A stretch of 64,000 bases of DNA from Actinopolyspora mortivallis DSM 44261. Lineage in GTDB: Bacteria; Actinomycetota; Actinomycetes; Mycobacteriales; Pseudonocardiaceae. The stretch is taken from positions 3,479,799-3,543,798 of the forward strand of contig NZ_KB913024.1 in NCBI RefSeq assembly GCF_000384035.1, given 5' to 3'. A model generated the notes under the pieces. That model did no database searches. It worked only from the letters and a program-made list of their open reading frames with translations, and was not told the origin of the DNA. A program made the translations under genes and the position numbers. This document shows, one piece after another, positions 60,469 to 64,000 of this stretch (position 1 is the stretch's first letter; each line of letters begins with the position of its first letter).

Positions 60469-61557
60469 TCACCCGTGTGAGCCTCCGCCGGCGGGGTCGT
60501 CCGTTCGGGAGGGAATCGTGAGTCGGGCCAGCACGGCCCGGTGGTCGGTGCCGCGCACCGTGAAGGTGCGGTACTCGCGTACGGCGGTGTCCCCACTGAC
60601 CAGCACGTGATCGAGCGTGACCGGCGGGGCCCAGGGACGTCCCAGTTCCGGCCAGGTCGGAGTCAGTCCGCGGCCGGTCAGCTCGGCGGCGTCCGAGTAA
60701 CCGCGCCCCAACAGTTTCCGCAGCGGCGTGTGATCCAGCGTCGCGTTGAAGTCCCCGGCCAGGATCCGCACCGGCCGCTGCCGATCGGTGGTCGGCGCGG
60801 GCAGTGAGGTGATCTCGTGCTTCCACCGGGTGGTGGTGTCACCCCCGACCGGGACCACGGGATGTGCCGCGACGTACTGCACGTCCCGCTGGCCGGGCAG
60901 GTCGACCAGGGCCGAGGGCTGTCGCATGGTGCTGTCGGAGGCCAGCGAGAGCTCGCGCAGCGGATAGCGCGCGACGATCCCCGAGCCGTCGCCGTCCTCC
61001 TCCGGCGCGAGCACACGGTACGGCAGCGTCTCGAACAGACCGGCCTCCCGCAGCTTCTCCACCATCCCCGAGTCCAGCTCCGGCATGCTCAGCACGTCCA
61101 CGTCGTTGTCCCGCACCAGCCGGACCAGCTGCTCGGCGTCGGCCTGGCCGAAGTACACGTTCGCGCTCAACACGGTCAGGGGACGCCCCCGGACTTCGGT
61201 GGGCTCGTCGGCGATCACCCGAGGGGCGAGACTGACGGCGAGCACCGCCGTCACCAGACTCACCACCAGCGCGGTCAACCAGCGCCGCAGCGCCAGTGCC
61301 AGCAGCACCAGCACTCCACCGCCCACCGTGACGTAGGGCAGTACCGCGACCAATGCCGAGGAGATCTGACCGCGCTCCAGTCCGGCGAACCGCACCAGTG
61401 CCACTCCGCAGAGGGACACGGCCGAGAGCACCAGCAGTACGGTGACCACCGGTCCTCCGGGGGAGCGACGGCGAGCACGCGACGGTTTCCGCCGTGCGCA
61501 CTCCGCGTCCTCCTCGAGCGGATCACCACGGTCCCGCTGCGCCGCCTCACGTCCCAT
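60469..61557 (-). CDS. Endonuclease/exonuclease/phosphatase-family membrane protein
   Basis: A 362-aa protein: a basic N-terminus, three hydrophobic helices (about residues 35-115), then an EEP catalytic domain facing outside. Active-site motifs are TVLSANVYFGQAD, a MPELDSG segment for the metal-ligand Glu, LAGDFNATLDHTPLRKLLG and TLDHVLVSGD followed by GTDHRAVLARLTIP (final Asp-His). Substrates of this family range from phospholipids to DNA and cannot be fixed here. ATG 61557 is chosen; the frame runs on to 61608. Confidence 0.85.
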   Translation of the reverse strand: MGREAAQRDRGDPLEEDAECARRKPSRARRRSPGGPVVTVLLVLSAVSLCGVALVRFAGLERGQISSALVAVLPYVTVGGGVLVLLALALRRWLTALVVSLVTAVLAVSLAPRVIADEPTEVRGRPLTVLSANVYFGQADAEQLVRLVRDNDVDVLSMPELDSGMVEKLREAGLFETLPYRVLAPEEDGDGSGIVARYPLRELSLASDSTMRQPSALVDLPGQRDVQYVAAHPVVPVGGDTTTRWKHEITSLPAPTTDRQRPVRILAGDFNATLDHTPLRKLLGRGYSDAAELTGRGLTPTWPELGRPWAPPVTLDHVLVSGDTAVREYRTFTVRGTDHRAVLARLTIPSRTDDPAGGGSHG

Positions 61558-61651
61558 ACCGCCACACCTACCGGAAAACCTACCGGGCCGACCGAGGCTG
61601 TGCCACACATCACCGGCGATCTGCCTCGACCGTATCCGGTCGGGAACGGAA

Positions 61652-63211
61652 TCAGCCGAGGGTGATCCCCAGTGCCCAGCCGCCGAGACCGTACAGGGCG
61701 AGGGGGATCAGTACGAGCGCGGCCAGGTTGAGCCACCAGCCCGCCTTGACCATCTGCGGGATCGTCACGTAGCCGGAACCGAACACGATCGCGTTCGGAG
61801 GCGTCGCCACCGGAAGCATGAAGGCACAACTGGCCGCCACCGTGGCGGGCACGACCAGCAGCAGCGTGTCGGTGTCCAGTCCCAGGGCCACACCGGCCAG
61901 GATCGGCAGGAACGTGGCGGCCGTGGCGGTGTTGCTGGTCATTTCGGTGAGGAAGATGATCGCCGCCACCGCGATCAACACCAGCAGCGGCAACGGAACA
62001 CTATCGAGCGCCCCCACTCGGGTACCGATGAACGTGTCGAGCCCACTCGACCCGACGGCGGAGGCCAACGAGAGGCCACCGCCGAACAACAACAGGACTC
62101 CCCAGGGCAGTTCGCCCGCCGAGCCCCAGTCCAGAGCGAACACTCCCTGGCGGGGGTGAAGCGGGATCACGAACAGTACCAGGGCGGCCGCTATCGCGAT
62201 CCCCGCGTCGGAAAGGTTGAGCCAGGGAAGCCGGTCGGAAAGCGGTTGGCGCAGAATCCAGAGAGCGGCGGTCAGCACGAAGACCACGAGGACGAACCGT
62301 TCCCCTCGGTTCATCGGCCCGAGTTTGGCGAGTTCGTTCCGGAAGAGTTCCCGCCCACCGGGAATCTCGGTGATGTTCGTCGGATAGATCACCCTGGTCA
62401 ACAGCAACCAGGCCAACACCAGAAGCACGGCGGCCAGTGGAAGTCCGAAAACCATCCACTGCGCGAATCCTATGTGCACCCCGTGGTTCTCGGACAGGAA
62501 ACCCGCCATGAAAAGGTTCGGAGGTGTGCCGATCAGTGTGGCCAGTGAACCGATGCTCGCCGCGTAGGCGATGGCCAACATCAGACACACCGCGAAACGA
62601 CCCGAGTCGGTGTTCGTCGTAGCGGTGACCCGCTCCGTGTCCTCCGCCGCGGAACTGCCGTGGAGGTGTTCGAACACCAGGGTCAGCACGGACATGCCGA
62701 TCGGCAACATCACCACGGTGGTGGCGGTGTTGCTGACCCACATGGACAGAAAAGCGGTGGCCAGCATGAACCCACCCACCATGCGCACCGGGCGCGTTCC
62801 CACGGCCAGGACGGTGCGCAGGGCGATACGCCGATGCAGCCCCCACCGTTGCATCGCCAGGGCGAGCATGAACCCACCCATGAACAGGAAGACGATGTCG
62901 TTGGCGTACGGCGTGGTCGCGTCCTCGATGTCGCCCACCCCCAGCAAGGGGAACAAGGCAACGGGCAGCAGGGCCGTGGCGGCCAGCGGGAGCGCCTCAC
63001 TCATCCACCAGACGGCCATCAGTGTTCCGACGGCGGCGACTCCACGACCCGCGTGGGTCACCCCGTCCGGGAGTACCGTGTAGACCACGATCGCCAGTAA
63101 CGGACCGAGTAATCGTCCGATCCAGGCATGTGTGGAGACTCGAACCGGTTCACGTCCCGCACCGATCTCCGGGCGGGGGACAGAACCATCACGGTTCATG
63201 CCCTGTTTCAT
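61652..63211 (-). CDS. SLC13-family (DASS) anion transporter
   Basis: A 519-aa sodium-coupled anion transporter with about eleven helices. Both SNT motifs that bind sodium and substrate carboxylates are intact: WVSNTATTVVMLP in the first half and MTSNTATAATFLP in the second. LIGTPPNLFMAG is another family hallmark. Substrates of relatives are C4-dicarboxylates, citrate or sulphate. ATG 63211 is preferred; TTG 63223 and ATG 63199 are in-frame alternatives. Confidence 0.9.
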   Translation of the reverse strand: MKQGMNRDGSVPRPEIGAGREPVRVSTHAWIGRLLGPLLAIVVYTVLPDGVTHAGRGVAAVGTLMAVWWMSEALPLAATALLPVALFPLLGVGDIEDATTPYANDIVFLFMGGFMLALAMQRWGLHRRIALRTVLAVGTRPVRMVGGFMLATAFLSMWVSNTATTVVMLPIGMSVLTLVFEHLHGSSAAEDTERVTATTNTDSGRFAVCLMLAIAYAASIGSLATLIGTPPNLFMAGFLSENHGVHIGFAQWMVFGLPLAAVLLVLAWLLLTRVIYPTNITEIPGGRELFRNELAKLGPMNRGERFVLVVFVLTAALWILRQPLSDRLPWLNLSDAGIAIAAALVLFVIPLHPRQGVFALDWGSAGELPWGVLLLFGGGLSLASAVGSSGLDTFIGTRVGALDSVPLPLLVLIAVAAIIFLTEMTSNTATAATFLPILAGVALGLDTDTLLLVVPATVAASCAFMLPVATPPNAIVFGSGYVTIPQMVKAGWWLNLAALVLIPLALYGLGGWALGITLG

Positions 63212-63317
63212 CGATTCCGCCAATCCTGTGCGTCCCTCGGCACGGCTGCTGAAAACCGTACGGGACTGTGTAGCACAGTGGATCGGCGAAGGAGAGCCGA
63301 TGTCGGTGGGTTCAATA

Positions 63318-63344
63318 TGAAAACGCCCCCCTTTGTGGGGGGGT
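63318..63344 (-). terminator. Rho-independent terminator of the rRNA operon
   Basis: On the minus strand a C7/G6 stem around a short ACAAA loop is followed by GTTTTC, about 15 bp beyond the 5S 3' end. This is the end of the rrn transcript that runs leftward. Confidence 0.75.
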
Positions 63345-63358
63345 GGGTGTGGTGGGGG

Positions 63359-63476
63359 GTCGGCGGTGTCCGTGGTTCCCGCACTCGTGGGGGTGCAGTA
63401 GGTCGGGCGCTGGAGGGCTTAGCTGCCGGGTTCGGGATGGGTCCGGGCGTGTCCCGCTCCGCTGTGGCCACCGACC
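63359..63476 (-). rRNA. rrf: 5S ribosomal RNA
   Basis: On the minus strand the sequence opens GGTCGGTGGCCACAGCGGAG and contains the conserved GACCCATCCCGAACCCGGCAG loop and AAGCCCTCCAGCGCC; the 5' GGTCGG pairs with the 3' CCGACC. Length about 118 nt. Ends are estimated from the terminal stem. Confidence 0.85.
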
Positions 63477-63584
63477 CCGCCGCCACGGGGGGGCGGGGGC
63501 GTGTGTTGTATGGAGTTGTGGTGCCCCTTGTTGGGGGGTGGGTGGTTGAGGCTGTGTAGTGGTGGCGAGCGCGGGGGTGGGGTG
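63477..63584 (-). other. 23S-5S spacer, G-rich on the plus strand
   Basis: About 110 bp between 23S and 5S, C-rich on the transcribed strand (runs such as CCCCCCC), with no tRNA. Processing signals were not identified. Confidence 0.5.

Positions 63585-64000
<416 letters not shown>

Overview
The window is high-GC chromosomal DNA from an actinomycete, most likely a member of the Pseudonocardiales (Saccharopolyspora/Actinopolyspora-like). The reasons are strong G/C third-position bias, many GTG starts, an EspC-like/DUF3558 lipoprotein pair, a DUF574 methyltransferase, and a right-hand block in the same order as Mycobacterium tuberculosis Rv3579c-Rv3589 (rlmB, cysS, ispF, ispD, carD, lpqE, radA, carbonic anhydrase, mutY). 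The genus is an inference. The right edge enters an rRNA operon on the minus strand (5S and the 3' end of 23S).

Layout. 1-14.5 kb: scattered metabolic and membrane genes (DUF574 methyltransferase, secreted S15 hydrolase, spermidine-synthase-like enzyme, GlsB-type protein, SDR with a LysR regulator, two tandem LtrA proteins, esterase, Ser/Thr dehydratase, pirin, VOC protein). 14.5-18.8 kb: a two-gene minus-strand unit encoding a 901-aa protein with a Cas4/AddB-like four-cysteine pattern and a 499-aa SF1 helicase. This is a candidate defence or repair module. 18.9-25.6 kb: a decayed integrative element. A 38-bp imperfect copy of the 3' half of tRNA-Thr lies at 18928, the intact tRNA-Thr at 25567-25642, and a truncated tyrosine integrase sits beside the tRNA. 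Inside are a small glycine-rich protein with a membrane protein, an E1/ThiF-like adenylyltransferase coupled to an aspartate-carbamoyltransferase-like enzyme, an ArsR regulator divergent from a drug-exporter-type MFS gene, and a nitrate reductase pseudogene.

26-38.7 kb: ThrE exporter; trehalose synthesis (otsA, then an OtsB-GH15 trehalase fusion); a tight operon DUF4178 - DUF4247 - Pro-rich membrane protein - DUF350 - membrane spermidine synthase; and an FUSC protein. 38.7-44.2 kb: a LacI regulator divergent from a MsiK-type sugar ABC ATPase, then a zinc ABC importer (binding protein, ATPase, permease) behind a Zur-box-like palindrome. 44.2-48.4 kb: an AlgX/AlgJ-like SGNH protein and an AlgI-like MBOAT acyltransferase (polysaccharide O-acetylation) flanking an EspC-like gene with a premature stop and a DUF3558 lipoprotein.

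48.4-57.5 kb: the conserved housekeeping block, from which disA (normally after radA) is missing. 57.6-63.2 kb: a degenerate ABC ATPase fused operonically to a YhgE/Pip membrane protein, an endonuclease/exonuclease/phosphatase-family protein, and an SLC13 anion transporter, followed by the rRNA operon end. The most unusual content is the ThiF-carbamoyltransferase pair inside the decayed element and the helicase/Fe-S nuclease-like pair immediately outside it.
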